Notes: generated by a model from the sequence alone, not told the origin. Positions 24,298 through 33,552 are shown, counted from the first letter of the stretch. The stretch: 64,000 nucleotides of DNA from CAZTPJ01 sp964614515 (GCA_964614515.1 CAZTPJ010000012.1:1-64000), one strand, 5' to 3'. Translations and numbers: made by a program.

Positions 24298-26910
24298 ATG
24301 TCCCCCGACTCCTCCAACACTCCCGATCCCTCGGACCCCACGATTCCCGTGCGGGGGGGCGATACGCCGTCGCAGGCGACAACGCTGCCGGCGGGGACAC
24401 TGCTCATCGAGCGTTATCGCATCGTGTCGTATCTTGGGCGTGGCGGCATGGGGCAGGTGTATCGCGCCGATGACCTCACGCTGGGGCATTCGGTCGCGCT
24501 GAAGTTCTTGCCCGATGCGCTCGCGGCCGATGAGGTTCGCCTGGCGCGGCTGCGTGAAGAGGTCCGCCAGGCACGGCTGGTGTCGCACCGCAATGTCTGC
24601 CGTGTGCATGACATCGCGACCGATCCCGGCGATGGCGATCGCCCGCCGCGGGTCTTCATCGCGATGGAGTATGTCGATGGCGAGGACCTCGCGTCGCTGC
24701 TGCGCCGCATCGGCCGCCTTCCCCTCGACAAGGGCCTTGATGTCGCGCGGCAACTCTGCTCCGCGCTCGCGGCCGTGCATGCCGAAGGCATCATCCATCG
24801 CGACCTCAAGCCTGAGAACGTGATGCTCGATGGTCGCGGGCGCGTGCGTCTGATGGATTTCGGCATCGCGGCGGCCGTGGGCGCAGCGCGCGATGTCCGC
24901 TCGGGCACGCCCGCGTACATGTCGCCGGAACAACACGCGGGGAAGGAAGCGACGGAGCGCAGTGACATCTACGCCCTTGGCCTTGTCATCCATGAGGTAC
25001 TCACGGGACGACATCCGGGCGACACGCCCGCGTCACGTTCAGGCACGCGCGGGTCCGGCACGCGATCCGCCACGGATCACGAACCCCTCGACTCCGCCAC
25101 CGACGGCATCATCAAGCGGTGTCTCGCGGAAGACCCGGCCGCACGACCGCAATCCGCCCTCGCCGTCGCGTTCGCGCTGCCCGGCGGCGACCCGCTCGCC
25201 GCCGCGATCGCCGCGGGCGAGACGCCATCACCGGAACTCATCGCGGCCGCGGGCAACACCGGCGGAACACATCCGGGGCTGGCCTTGCTTCTTGTCGTGA
25301 TCGCCGCGCTGGCCACGGCCGGCTCGCTTTTTCTCAATCGCTGGATCGAGATCATCAACATCGTTCCGTTGCCCAGGGCCACGGCCGTGTTGAAGGACCA
25401 GGCGCGTGAAGCGATGGCGGACCTGGGCTACCCGGATGCGCCGTTTGATTCGTTCGCGGGCTGGACGATCAACAATGCCGCGCTGCGAACGCTCCGCGAG
25501 AAGCACTCCGTCGACGAACTGCTGGATGTTCTCGAGACCAGGCGCACTCGCGCGATCATGTTCTGGTATCGCGAGTCCCCTCAGCGGTTGACACCGCTCA
25601 ATAATTTCGGATTCATCGGGGTCGGTGATCCTCCGCTGCTGACGCCTGGCATGGCCTTCTACATCACCGACGCCCGGGGCCGTCTTCAGACGTTTCGCGC
25701 TGTGCCTCCGAGCGCTGCGCCCGTTGGCGAGTTTGAATCGCCCGATTGGGCACGACCCTTCGCGCTGGCGGGACTGAACATCGCGGACTTTGAGCCTGCG
25801 CCGCCAGCGCTCAATCCGAAGGCGGCCGTCACCGAGCATCGCGCATGGACCGGCGAACTTCCCGACGAACCCGGGACGCGAGTGACGGTTCATGGCGGCG
25901 CGTACGCGGGGCGAGTCTCGGAGTTTTCGGTGCTGACCGATCCCGACCTCGAGATGGCGCGGGCCGCAACTCCGCCCGAGGATTCCAGGAATCCTATTTT
26001 CATTTGGCTGCAGATCGTCATGGTTGTCGGCACGGTCATCGCCGGCTGCGCACTGAGTTGGCGGAACATTCGCCTTCGGCGCAGCGATCACGCGAGCGCC
26101 ACGCGCATCGCCCTCGTGCTCGCCCTCGTCAGCGGCGTCGGATTCATCCTGCTCTCCAGTCGCATTCCATCGTTCACCGGGCTTATCTTCGGCAACGCGC
26201 CGCATCTCGCGGCCACGCTCCTCGGCGGCGCCATCTTCTGGATCTTCTATGTCGCCCTCGAGCCGTTCGCGAGGAAGGTCTGGCCGTCCATCCTCATCGG
26301 CTGGGCGAGACTGCTGTCCGGCCGTGTGCGAGACCCGATGGTCGGCCGCGATATTCTGATCGCGTTGTGCGCGGGATCGCTCTACTCGTTGTTGATGGAC
26401 CTCTCCATTCTCGCGCCGATGTTCACGGGGGAACCGTCAAACGTCATCCCGCTGTTCTCTTCCGGCGATGGCTATCTCGTCGGCCCAAAGCCCGTCACCG
26501 GAAGGCTTGCGCTCAACATTCTCAACGCCGTCATTGGCGGCGCGGCGCAACTCCTCTTCCTCGTGCTGCTGCGACTCATCCTCCGGCGCGCCATTCTCGC
26601 GGCCGGGGTGTATTCACTGATCGTGCTCGCGCTCAACTGGGGCCAGTCGGGCGCGACAATGTCCGCGCTGCCAACCCTCGCCGTGCTGTCGGCAATGGTC
26701 GTCTTTGTCATGCTTCGCTACGGCCTGCTCCCGCAGATCCTCGCGATCTACACCAGCACGGTCATCAACAGCACACCCGTGCCCGTCACGATGGACACCT
26801 GGTTCGCCGCGCCGGCCCTCATCCCCATGGGCCTGCTCACGGCCGCCGCGATCTACGGCTTTTTCACCGCCACGCGCGGCCGCAAACTCCTGCCCGATCT
26901 CGATGCCTGA
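24298..26910 (+). CDS. Serine/threonine protein kinase fused to a polytopic membrane domain
   Basis: The 870-residue protein starts with a complete Hanks-type kinase: glycine loop LGRGGMGQVYRA (46-57), VALKFLP with Lys69, IIHRDLKPENVML (165-177), LMDFGIA (185-191), AYMSPEQ (206-212) and SDIYALGLVIHEVLTGRHPG. A membrane segment at about 324-345 is followed by an extracytoplasmic stretch of some 220 residues and then by at least six more hydrophobic helices to the C-terminus, ending GFFTATRGRKLLPDLDA. The membrane part may be a sensor or channel-like module; its family was not recognised. The ATG at 24298 is chosen over an in-frame upstream start lacking family support. Confidence 0.87.
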   Translation: MSPDSSNTPDPSDPTIPVRGGDTPSQATTLPAGTLLIERYRIVSYLGRGGMGQVYRADDLTLGHSVALKFLPDALAADEVRLARLREEVRQARLVSHRNVCRVHDIATDPGDGDRPPRVFIAMEYVDGEDLASLLRRIGRLPLDKGLDVARQLCSALAAVHAEGIIHRDLKPENVMLDGRGRVRLMDFGIAAAVGAARDVRSGTPAYMSPEQHAGKEATERSDIYALGLVIHEVLTGRHPGDTPASRSGTRGSGTRSATDHEPLDSATDGIIKRCLAEDPAARPQSALAVAFALPGGDPLAAAIAAGETPSPELIAAAGNTGGTHPGLALLLVVIAALATAGSLFLNRWIEIINIVPLPRATAVLKDQAREAMADLGYPDAPFDSFAGWTINNAALRTLREKHSVDELLDVLETRRTRAIMFWYRESPQRLTPLNNFGFIGVGDPPLLTPGMAFYITDARGRLQTFRAVPPSAAPVGEFESPDWARPFALAGLNIADFEPAPPALNPKAAVTEHRAWTGELPDEPGTRVTVHGGAYAGRVSEFSVLTDPDLEMARAATPPEDSRNPIFIWLQIVMVVGTVIAGCALSWRNIRLRRSDHASATRIALVLALVSGVGFILLSSRIPSFTGLIFGNAPHLAATLLGGAIFWIFYVALEPFARKVWPSILIGWARLLSGRVRDPMVGRDILIALCAGSLYSLLMDLSILAPMFTGEPSNVIPLFSSGDGYLVGPKPVTGRLALNILNAVIGGAAQLLFLVLLRLILRRAILAAGVYSLIVLALNWGQSGATMSALPTLAVLSAMVVFVMLRYGLLPQILAIYTSTVINSTPVPVTMDTWFAAPALIPMGLLTAAAIYGFFTATRGRKLLPDLDA

Positions 26911-27051
26911 CCGAGCGATGATCCGGTCCGAGAGTTGCGCAAGGAAATCATTAAGTCAGGAAATGTGCTCGCCGCGCTGAATCCAGCCTCCCCCCCGCAT
27001 CGAAGCCCACCGTGACCGGCGGGATGGTCTCGCCGCAACACGGCCGCAACG

Positions 27052-27101
27052 CATCCCGCGCCGCGAACACCGGCGCGCGGGATGTTGTGTGCCACAACAT
27101 C
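27052..27101 (+). promoter_or_regulatory. Two overlapping leader hairpins ahead of the DUF4397 gene
   Basis: A 10-bp stem (27052-27061 with 27075-27084) and a 9-bp stem (27081-27089 with 27093-27101, apex TGC) share bases 27081-27084, so they compete. The second ends directly against the AGGAGG ribosome binding site at 27102-27107. The arrangement resembles a translational switch or attenuator but could be chance. Confidence 0.4.
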
Positions 27102-27114
27102 AGGAGGAACAGAG

Positions 27115-27834
27115 ATGAGAACAGGGAATCTGTGTGTGCTGGCGCTGTCGGCAGGGCTGGCCACGACCGCGCTCGCCCAGAACGCAAACGTCCGCGTTAT
27201 TCACGCGTCACCCGACGCCCCGGCCGTGGATGTCCTCGTTGACAACTCCCCCGCCTTCACCAATCTCGCCTTCACCGGCGTCACGTCATATGCCTCGCTG
27301 CCCGCGGGAATGTACAACGTGCAGGTCGTGCCGGCGGGTCAGCCCGGCCCGGCCGTGATCAACGCGGATCTCACCCTCTCGGGCAACACCGACTACTCCG
27401 TCCTGGCCGTCAACACGCTCGCCAACATTGAGCCACTCGTGCTTGTCGATGACAACACGATCGCCCGCGGGCAGGCGCGCGTGCGATTCGTTCATGCCTC
27501 GCCCGATGCCCCGGCCGTGGACATCGCCCTGGCCGGCGGACCCGTGCTCTTCTCCAATATCGCGTTCCGCGAGATCGGTGACTATCTGACCGTCGGCGCT
27601 GGGGCGTATGACCTCGAAGCGCGCATCGCGGGAACCATGAACGTCGCCCTGAGCGTTCCGGGCGCGTTCTTCGCACGCGACACCGTCTACACCGTGTATG
27701 CGATGGGCCTCGTCGGTGGCACGCCGTCTCTTCAGGCCGTCGTCAGCGTCGATGCGATTCCCGCGCCGGGCGTGGCTGCGGCGTTCGCGCTGGCCGGGCT
27801 TGGCCTGACCGTGCGTCGCCGTCGCACCGTTTGA
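27115..27834 (+). CDS. Exported DUF4397 protein with C-terminal sorting tail
   Basis: The 239-residue product has a signal peptide (MRTGNLCVLALSAGLATTAL, cleavage near LAQ-NA at 22) and two DUF4397 units, each starting with the same phrase: VRVIHASPDAPAVDVLVDN (about 25) and VRFVHASPDAPAVDIALAG (about 122). Such beta-sandwich domains occur in cell-surface proteins. The end AIPAPGVAAAFALAGLGLTV plus RRRRTV is a PEP-CTERM-like sorting tail: short PAP motif, hydrophobic helix, arginines. AGGAGG lies 7 bases before the ATG. It is a single gene, with a terminator just after the stop. Confidence 0.85.
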   Translation: MRTGNLCVLALSAGLATTALAQNANVRVIHASPDAPAVDVLVDNSPAFTNLAFTGVTSYASLPAGMYNVQVVPAGQPGPAVINADLTLSGNTDYSVLAVNTLANIEPLVLVDDNTIARGQARVRFVHASPDAPAVDIALAGGPVLFSNIAFREIGDYLTVGAGAYDLEARIAGTMNVALSVPGAFFARDTVYTVYAMGLVGGTPSLQAVVSVDAIPAPGVAAAFALAGLGLTVRRRRTV

Positions 27835-27860
27835 TAAGGTTGTCTCAGCCTCCACGCAGG

Positions 27861-27889
27861 ACGGGCCTGGCCGCACGAGCCAGGCCCGT
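27861..27889 (+). terminator. Hairpin terminator between convergent genes
   Basis: ACGGGCCTGGC at 27861-27871 pairs perfectly with 27879-27889 around a 7-base loop, 27 bases after the DUF4397 stop and before the convergent CYTH gene. Only two T residues follow on the plus strand, so efficiency is uncertain; position supports bidirectional termination. Confidence 0.6.
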
Positions 27890-27903
27890 TCCATGTCCTC
27901 CCC

Positions 27904-28437
27904 TCACATATCCCCGCGCTGCAGCGCCCCCTCACGCGCCACCGCGAGCAGATCCGCATACGCGACCGACACGGCCTCGCCCAGCACCGGCGACAGCGCC
28001 GCCCGCAGCGCATCAATCCCCGCCCGACACGCCGCAACATCACAGTCCCCGGTGATCATCGCCTGCAACTCCACGAAACACCCGAGCATGTCCACGCGAT
28101 CCAGATGGATTCGCACGTTGCCCAGGAGATGAATCTCGCGACTCTTGCGCACCACCACGCGCATCGGCAGCGGCTGCGACCCGAATCGCGCCGCCGCCTG
28201 CTCTTCGCTGAAAATCGCGAACTTGCACACCCGCGGCCCGACGCCCTCGCGCCGTGAATACAGCACATACTCCGTCGGCTCATCCGGACAGATCCGCTTG
28301 ATCAGCCGTGCATCGGGCACGTTGTAACAGATGTCCGTCTGATCCAGCGTCGCCACATGCGTCGCGCCCAGCGCGCGACAGATCCCCCGCGCCAGCGGCA
28401 AGTCACGAAGCTCAGCCTTGAACTCAAGTGATTCCAT
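27904..28437 (-). CDS. CYTH domain protein (class IV adenylate cyclase / ThTPase-like)
   Basis: The 177-residue product begins MESLEFKAELRDLPLARGIC, containing the ExExK-type metal/phosphate motif of the CYTH tunnel-fold family. It continues with alternating charged strands (YNVPDARLIKRICPDEPTEY, VVRKSREIHLLGNVRIHLDR) that line the triphosphate tunnel, and FVELQAMI near the end. Members hydrolyse inorganic triphosphate or thiamine triphosphate, or cyclise ATP; which applies here cannot be told. The ATG at 28435-28437 is chosen because the fold begins there; an upstream Met would add 20 unrelated residues. Confidence 0.75.
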   Translation of the reverse strand: MESLEFKAELRDLPLARGICRALGATHVATLDQTDICYNVPDARLIKRICPDEPTEYVLYSRREGVGPRVCKFAIFSEEQAAARFGSQPLPMRVVVRKSREIHLLGNVRIHLDRVDMLGCFVELQAMITGDCDVAACRAGIDALRAALSPVLGEAVSVAYADLLAVAREGALQRGDM

Positions 28438-28588
28438 GCAGGGCCACGACACAGGCGACAGCCCCAGCCGCCCGAACACACAAGGCGCCTCCCTCAATCC
28501 ATCCCGCGTGACACGCCGCGCAACGTCCCAGATTCAAACGTCTGAGAACACGCCACACCGCGCGGAAACCACGCAACGTCCGCGTGTT

Positions 28589-30832
28589 TCATCGACCCGC
28601 CGACGCGAGTTCCTTGAGCAAACGAGCCTCATCCCACGTTTCGATCCCGAGTTCCCGGGCCTTGTCCAGCTTCGATCCCGCCGAAGCCCCCACGATCACA
28701 AGGTCCGTCTTCCGAGAAACACTTCCCGACACCTTCGCCCCCATCGACTCCAGCAGCGCCTTGAGATCCTCACGCTCAAAATTCTCCAGCGTGCCGGTCA
28801 AGACGATCGTCTTGTTCGCGAATGGTCCCGTCGTCACCGCCTTCGTGCCCGGAGGACGATAATCAGAGGACGTCAACTCAACCCCGGCCGCACGAAGCGC
28901 TGCAAACGTCTTTCGCGCCGCCGCGCTGTGCAGATACGCATGCACCACCGGCGCCGTCTCCTTCCCCAGCCCCGTTTCATCGCGGTCCTTCACCTCCGCC
29001 GGCAATCCGAGCGCCACGGCCTCATCCTTCTTGAGCGTCTTTGGACGCAGCAGCGGCTCCGGCGCGGCCAGGAGCGCGTCAAGATCCGGGAACAACCGCG
29101 CAAGTTGTTTGGCCGTCGAATCGCCAACATGCCGTATTCCCAGCCCGGCCAGTACACGGCCAAGCCCGCGCGACTTGGCCGCCTCAATCCCCGCGAGCAG
29201 GTTGTCAACCTTCTTCTCACCCATGCGCTCCAGGGTCAGCAGCGCATCGCGGTGTTCGTCCAGATGAAAAATATCCGCGAACGTGTTGAGCGGAATCGGC
29301 GGCGTTTCCGCCCGCACGCCGGCCTCCGCTCGATACGGATCATCCTGTGGCAGCGATGTCGCGCGAATCTGATCGACCGTCTGCTCGCCGAGACCTTCGA
29401 TGTCCATCTGCTTGCGCCCCGCGAACCAGATCAACTTCTCGCGGATCTGCGCGGGGCACTCCGGATTCACGCACGATCGCGAGGTCTCCTGCGTCGGATC
29501 TTCAACCGCCTCCGGTGGATCAATCTCCACCGGCCCGCCGCACACGGGGCACTTCTCCGGCGGTTCAACGCGCTTCGCACCCTTGGGCCGTTTCTCGCGG
29601 ATTACGCCCAGCACATATGGGATGATCTCGCCCGCCTTTTCGATCTCCAGCGTGTCGCCGAGGTGGATGTCCTTGGCGATGACCTGGCCGTAGTTGTGCA
29701 GCGTCGCGTGACGCACTGTCGTCCCCGCCACCAGCACAGGCTCCATCACCGCACGCGGCGTGATGCGCCCGCTCTTGCCGACCTGATGCTCCACGGCGAT
29801 GAGTTTCGTGGTCTTTCGCTCGGCCGGGTACTTGTACGCGATCACCCAGCGCGGGCTTTTTGACGTGATGCCGAGCCGCCGCTGCTGCGCGATGGAATCC
29901 ACGCGAATCACCATGCCGTCGGTCGCGTAATCCAGTTTCGCCCGCGCGCTGGCGAACGCGGCGATCGCCCGCAGCACGTCATCCACGCTCTCGCACACCT
30001 GCATGTGCGGACTCGTCGGCACGCCGAGCGACCGAATCCGCGACATGAACATCGAAAACGTCGGCGCGAACGCCTCATCCGACACTTCGCCGCGCCCGTG
30101 CGCCGTGAACGCCAGCTTTCGCGGCGCGATCTTCGATGGGTCGAGTTGCTTGAGCGTCCCGGCCGTGGCGTTCCGCGGGTTGGCGAACGCCTCCAGGTCG
30201 TGCTTCTCCCGCTCTTCGTTGATTCGGCGGAACTCGGAGAGGAGCATGTAGACCTCGCCGCGGACTTCCAGCACGTCAGGAATGCCCCCCCCTGCTGATC
30301 CCTTTCCTCTCGCGGGCGGGCCTTCCGCGCCGAGTTCGAGCGGGATCGGGCGGATGACCCTGGCCGCGTGCGTCACATCATCGCCGCGCTGGCCATCGCC
30401 GCGCGTCAGCGCCCGCACGAGCCGGCCCTTCTCATACCGGAGCGACAACGCCACGCCGTCGATCTTCGGATCGCACACATACCGCACGGGTTCGCCGTCG
30501 TCGAACAGTCCCCCCCCCGCGCTCAACCCCTTGCGCACGCGCTCCACCCAGGCGCGGACTTCCTTTTCGTCATAGGTGTTGTCGATCGAGAGCATGGGCA
30601 CGGTATGGGCGGCCGTCTTGAACCCCGCGATCGGCTCGCCGCCGACGCGATGCGTGGGGCTGTTGGGATCATCGAGTTCCGGATGCCGCCGTTCCAACTC
30701 CGCGAGTTCCGCCAGCAGAGCATCAAACTCCGGGTCCGACATGATCGGCCGGTTCTCGACGTAGTACGCCCGATTCGCCCGGTTGAGCAGTTCGCGAAGG
30801 TGGGCGATGCGCTGGGTGGGAGAGGTGGGCAT
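28589..30832 (-). CDS. ligA: NAD-dependent DNA ligase
   Basis: LigA seals nicks in replication and repair using NAD. The 747-residue product has the Ia domain (MPTSPTQRIAHLRELLNRAN, with YYVENRPIMSDPEFDALLAEL), the adenylation motif VCDPKIDGVALSLRYEKGRL (Lys at about 118), SPRWVIAYKYPAERKTT, the OB fold, the four-cysteine zinc finger CPVCGG...CVNPECPAQIREK (about 425-465), helix-hairpin-helix repeats and a C-terminal BRCT domain (NKTIVLTGTLENFEREDLKA, about 670-747). It is longer than average (about 670) because of small inserts: SAGGGIPDVLEV near 200, and a loop with RAEAGVRAETPP. Confidence 0.96.
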   Translation of the reverse strand: MPTSPTQRIAHLRELLNRANRAYYVENRPIMSDPEFDALLAELAELERRHPELDDPNSPTHRVGGEPIAGFKTAAHTVPMLSIDNTYDEKEVRAWVERVRKGLSAGGGLFDDGEPVRYVCDPKIDGVALSLRYEKGRLVRALTRGDGQRGDDVTHAARVIRPIPLELGAEGPPARGKGSAGGGIPDVLEVRGEVYMLLSEFRRINEEREKHDLEAFANPRNATAGTLKQLDPSKIAPRKLAFTAHGRGEVSDEAFAPTFSMFMSRIRSLGVPTSPHMQVCESVDDVLRAIAAFASARAKLDYATDGMVIRVDSIAQQRRLGITSKSPRWVIAYKYPAERKTTKLIAVEHQVGKSGRITPRAVMEPVLVAGTTVRHATLHNYGQVIAKDIHLGDTLEIEKAGEIIPYVLGVIREKRPKGAKRVEPPEKCPVCGGPVEIDPPEAVEDPTQETSRSCVNPECPAQIREKLIWFAGRKQMDIEGLGEQTVDQIRATSLPQDDPYRAEAGVRAETPPIPLNTFADIFHLDEHRDALLTLERMGEKKVDNLLAGIEAAKSRGLGRVLAGLGIRHVGDSTAKQLARLFPDLDALLAAPEPLLRPKTLKKDEAVALGLPAEVKDRDETGLGKETAPVVHAYLHSAAARKTFAALRAAGVELTSSDYRPPGTKAVTTGPFANKTIVLTGTLENFEREDLKALLESMGAKVSGSVSRKTDLVIVGASAGSKLDKARELGIETWDEARLLKELASAGR

Positions 30833-30942
30833 GGGTCAAGATGCTACCGGTAATCTCCACAGCGAGTATGACGACAACCCAAAACTCGACGCCAGTGCAA
30901 ACACCTGTTTACTGCCTTCGTTCCTATTCGACACTTTTGGTT

Positions 30943-30990
30943 GAAAAATGTCGATTCACAATAGACATTTTTCCGGAAAAAGTGTATAAT
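30943..30990 (+). promoter_or_regulatory. Strong promoter with embedded palindromic operator
   Basis: TAGACA (30962-30967) and TATAAT (30985-30990) are 17 bases apart, a near-perfect vegetative promoter in an island of low GC. A perfect 10-bp inverted repeat, GAAAAATGTC at 30943-30952 and its complement at 30964-30973, overlaps the -35 box, as a repressor site would. A second looser pair (ACACTTTTGG near 30931 and CCGGAAAAAGTGT at 30973-30985) is nested around it. Transcription should start near 30997-30998, at the likely start codon. Confidence 0.75.
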
Positions 30991-30997
30991 GAACCCT

Positions 30998-32476
30998 ATG
31001 GCATCATCCACCTGGAGCCCCAAGCCCAGTGATTACCTGGCCGCGTTGCAGGACCAGAATCCTTGGGAGAAGCTCGGACGGGTTCCACAAGAACTTGCAA
31101 AACCGATGCGTCGCCCATTGGCGGCGATGCTCTGGCGAACGATGCACGGACCGCTTCGACGCTATCAAGTCGTCCTGGGGCCACGTCGCGTCGGAAAAAC
31201 GGTCGCGATGTATCAGACGATCGACCAACTCATCAAGAACGGCGTTTCGTCAAACCGACTCTGGTTTCTCCGTTTGGATCACCCTCTCTTGATGCACTAT
31301 CACCTCGGCGGCTGGGCGAAGTCGCTCATCCGGACGTATCACGGCACGGCGGAATCTCCGTTGTTCCTGTTTTTGGATGAAGTCAACTACTCTGAGTCAT
31401 GGGACAAATGGCTCAAGACGTTCTATGACGAGAACTGGCCCTTGCGAATTGTGGCGACGTCCAGTTCAACCGCGGCGCTTCGCAACCGAACGATGGAGAG
31501 CGGGATCGGTCGTTGGTCGGAGCAGTTTCTCACGCCGTACACATTCACCGAGTTCCTGGGACTTCGAGGAGATCCGATCGAAGCCTCCGAGTCCAGCGGC
31601 GACTTCCTTGAGACGCTGCGAAGCACCATTGAGCGTCGAGAGGATCTCAGCCGGACCACCAACCTGCTTCGGCTGTTCCTGCTCGTGGGCGGCTTTCCGG
31701 AACTTCTTGGGGCGCTTGTTGAGGATGACGTGGAGCGCGGCCTGCTTCGGTCTCAGCAGGTGCTCCGTTCCGAGGCCGTACAGCGCGTTGCCGGAATGGA
31801 CATCCCCCAGGTCTTCGACATCAAGCATCCACTCATGCTTGAGCGACTTCTGTACATTCTGGCCGGCCAGATGTGTGGATTGATGAATGTGTCCGCGCTT
31901 GCGGCGGACCTTCAACTCAATCGTCAGACTATCCACACCTATGTTGACTACCTGCAACAGGCGTTCTTGATCTTCGCCCTTCCCAACTATTCAACTAGCG
32001 AGGAAACGATCCAACGAAAGGGCAGGAAGGTGTACTTTGTTGACGGCGCCGTTCGCAACGCCGCCCTCCAGCGTGGCCTTGCACCCATGCATGATGACCA
32101 TGAATGGGGCTTCTTGATCGAGAACACGGTCGCTTCACACCTCTATGGTCTCTCGCTTCAAAGCGGAGGACGTCTCTTTCACTGGCGAGATGGAAACGAC
32201 GAGGCCGACTTCATTTACAGCGCGAGTGACAACCCCGTGGCTTTCGAAGTCGCCAAACGGACTCACGGCCTCGGCGGGCTTCGCGCCCTCCAGTCGCGAT
32301 ATCCAAGACTTCGGAACAGATGCTTCTTGATATCCGGCGAGTTGCAAGAATTTCGCCTCCCCGAGGATGATCCAGATGGCGTCGGACGCGTGCCGCTCGC
32401 TTCGTTCCTTGCCGCCGTTGGACAGCAGACCATGACTGCACTCACGACACGACTCGGCGTCGGTGACGCGACATAG
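30998..32476 (+). CDS. AAA family ATPase with DUF4143 domain
   Basis: The 492-residue protein has a Walker A motif YQVVLGPRRVGKTVAMYQTI (about 51-70), a Walker B strand SPLFLFLDEVNYSESWDKWL (about 118), and sensor-like RIVATSSSTAALRNR, followed by the helical/nuclease-like DUF4143 part with FTEFLGLRGDP, LQLNRQTIHTYVDYLQQAFL and the EDLxxE-like DEADFIYSASDNPVAFEVAK. Such ATPases are common accessory genes of unknown role. Its promoter -10 overlaps an ATG at 30989, so the ATG at 30998 is preferred and the transcript is probably leaderless. The region is richer in AT than its neighbours, suggesting transfer. Confidence 0.82.
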   Translation: MASSTWSPKPSDYLAALQDQNPWEKLGRVPQELAKPMRRPLAAMLWRTMHGPLRRYQVVLGPRRVGKTVAMYQTIDQLIKNGVSSNRLWFLRLDHPLLMHYHLGGWAKSLIRTYHGTAESPLFLFLDEVNYSESWDKWLKTFYDENWPLRIVATSSSTAALRNRTMESGIGRWSEQFLTPYTFTEFLGLRGDPIEASESSGDFLETLRSTIERREDLSRTTNLLRLFLLVGGFPELLGALVEDDVERGLLRSQQVLRSEAVQRVAGMDIPQVFDIKHPLMLERLLYILAGQMCGLMNVSALAADLQLNRQTIHTYVDYLQQAFLIFALPNYSTSEETIQRKGRKVYFVDGAVRNAALQRGLAPMHDDHEWGFLIENTVASHLYGLSLQSGGRLFHWRDGNDEADFIYSASDNPVAFEVAKRTHGLGGLRALQSRYPRLRNRCFLISGELQEFRLPEDDPDGVGRVPLASFLAAVGQQTMTALTTRLGVGDAT

Positions 32477-32538
32477 TCGGGTCCCGCGTGATCCATCCCG
32501 CCAGGTTCAAACCACCCACCCACCCTCTACCATCCCCC

Positions 32539-33501
32539 ATGCCCGCCACCATCATCGACGGCACCGCACTCGCATTGGCCTACAAGACGCGCATCGCCGC
32601 ACGCGCCGCCGCGCTCCGCGACGCGGGCAACGCCCCACGCCTCGACGCCATCCTCACAGACCTCGGCGATGGCGGCGCTCGCGTCTATGCCCACAATCAG
32701 GGACGGACATGCCGAGAACTCGGCATCGAGTATCACCTGCACGAACTGCCCGCCACGGCCACGCCGCAGGACATCGCCGGACGCGTCCTGGTCCTCAACA
32801 ACGAGGATGACGTCGCGGCCATCATGGTCCACCTGCCCCTGCCACAGGGCGTCGATCCATACAGCGTGCAGAAACTCATCGCGCCCGCCAAGGATGTCGA
32901 AGGCGTCAACCCCGCGAACATCGGCAACATCGTCTACGGCCGTTCCTCCCTCGCACCCTGCACGGCCCTGGCCACCATCGCCATGATCCGCAGCGTCCTT
33001 GCCCCACCGTCATTCGATGAGGGGGGGGGACACGCGGCGCCCTCGGCGGCTGCCCCCGCCACCAACGCCGCGAACGCACGAGCATGGCAGACATGGTCGC
33101 CGATGCTTCAGGGCCGCACGGCCGTGGTCATCGGTGCCAGCGATGTCGTCGGCAAGCCCATCGCCGTGCTGCTCATGCGCGAGGATGCGACGGTGATCTC
33201 GTGCAACAAACACACGCCGGACCTCGCCGATCTCGCACGCCGCGCTGATGTCCTCATCGCCGCCGCCGGCGTCCCGGGCCTGGTCACGGCCGACATGGTC
33301 AAACCCGGCGCCATCGTCATCGATGTGGGCGTCAGCCGCATCAAAGGCGATGATGGCAAGTCCAGAACCGTCGGCGACGTCGCCTTCGATGAAGTCCGCG
33401 AAGTCGCCGGCCACCTCAGCCCCGTCCCCGGCGGCGTCGGCCCCATGACCGTGGCCATGCTCCTGTCCAACGTCATGGCCGCAGCGGAGCGCCGGGCGTA
33501 A
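32539..33501 (+). CDS. folD: Methylenetetrahydrofolate dehydrogenase/cyclohydrolase family protein
   Basis: FolD interconverts methylene-, methenyl- and 10-formyl-THF. The 320-residue product carries the family signatures VHLPLPQGVD, APAKDVEGVNPANIG, VVIGASDVVGKPIAVLLM and PVPGGVGPMTVAMLLSNVM. Two features are odd. The catalytic YxxxK motif reads VYAHNQGRTCRELGI, with Gln where the essential lysine should be. In addition, PCTPxG is PCTALA, and an Ala-rich insert of about 30 residues (near 157-187, beginning SFDEGGGHAAPSAAAP) precedes the NADP-binding core. The dehydrogenase may remain active while cyclohydrolase activity is doubtful. ATG at 32539 starts the family-like sequence. Confidence 0.88.
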   Translation: MPATIIDGTALALAYKTRIAARAAALRDAGNAPRLDAILTDLGDGGARVYAHNQGRTCRELGIEYHLHELPATATPQDIAGRVLVLNNEDDVAAIMVHLPLPQGVDPYSVQKLIAPAKDVEGVNPANIGNIVYGRSSLAPCTALATIAMIRSVLAPPSFDEGGGHAAPSAAAPATNAANARAWQTWSPMLQGRTAVVIGASDVVGKPIAVLLMREDATVISCNKHTPDLADLARRADVLIAAAGVPGLVTADMVKPGAIVIDVGVSRIKGDDGKSRTVGDVAFDEVREVAGHLSPVPGGVGPMTVAMLLSNVMAAAERRA

Positions 33502-33552
33502 CCAGACCCCGGCGTCACAAGCGGCCCGACGGTGCGCCAATGTCACCTCAGC

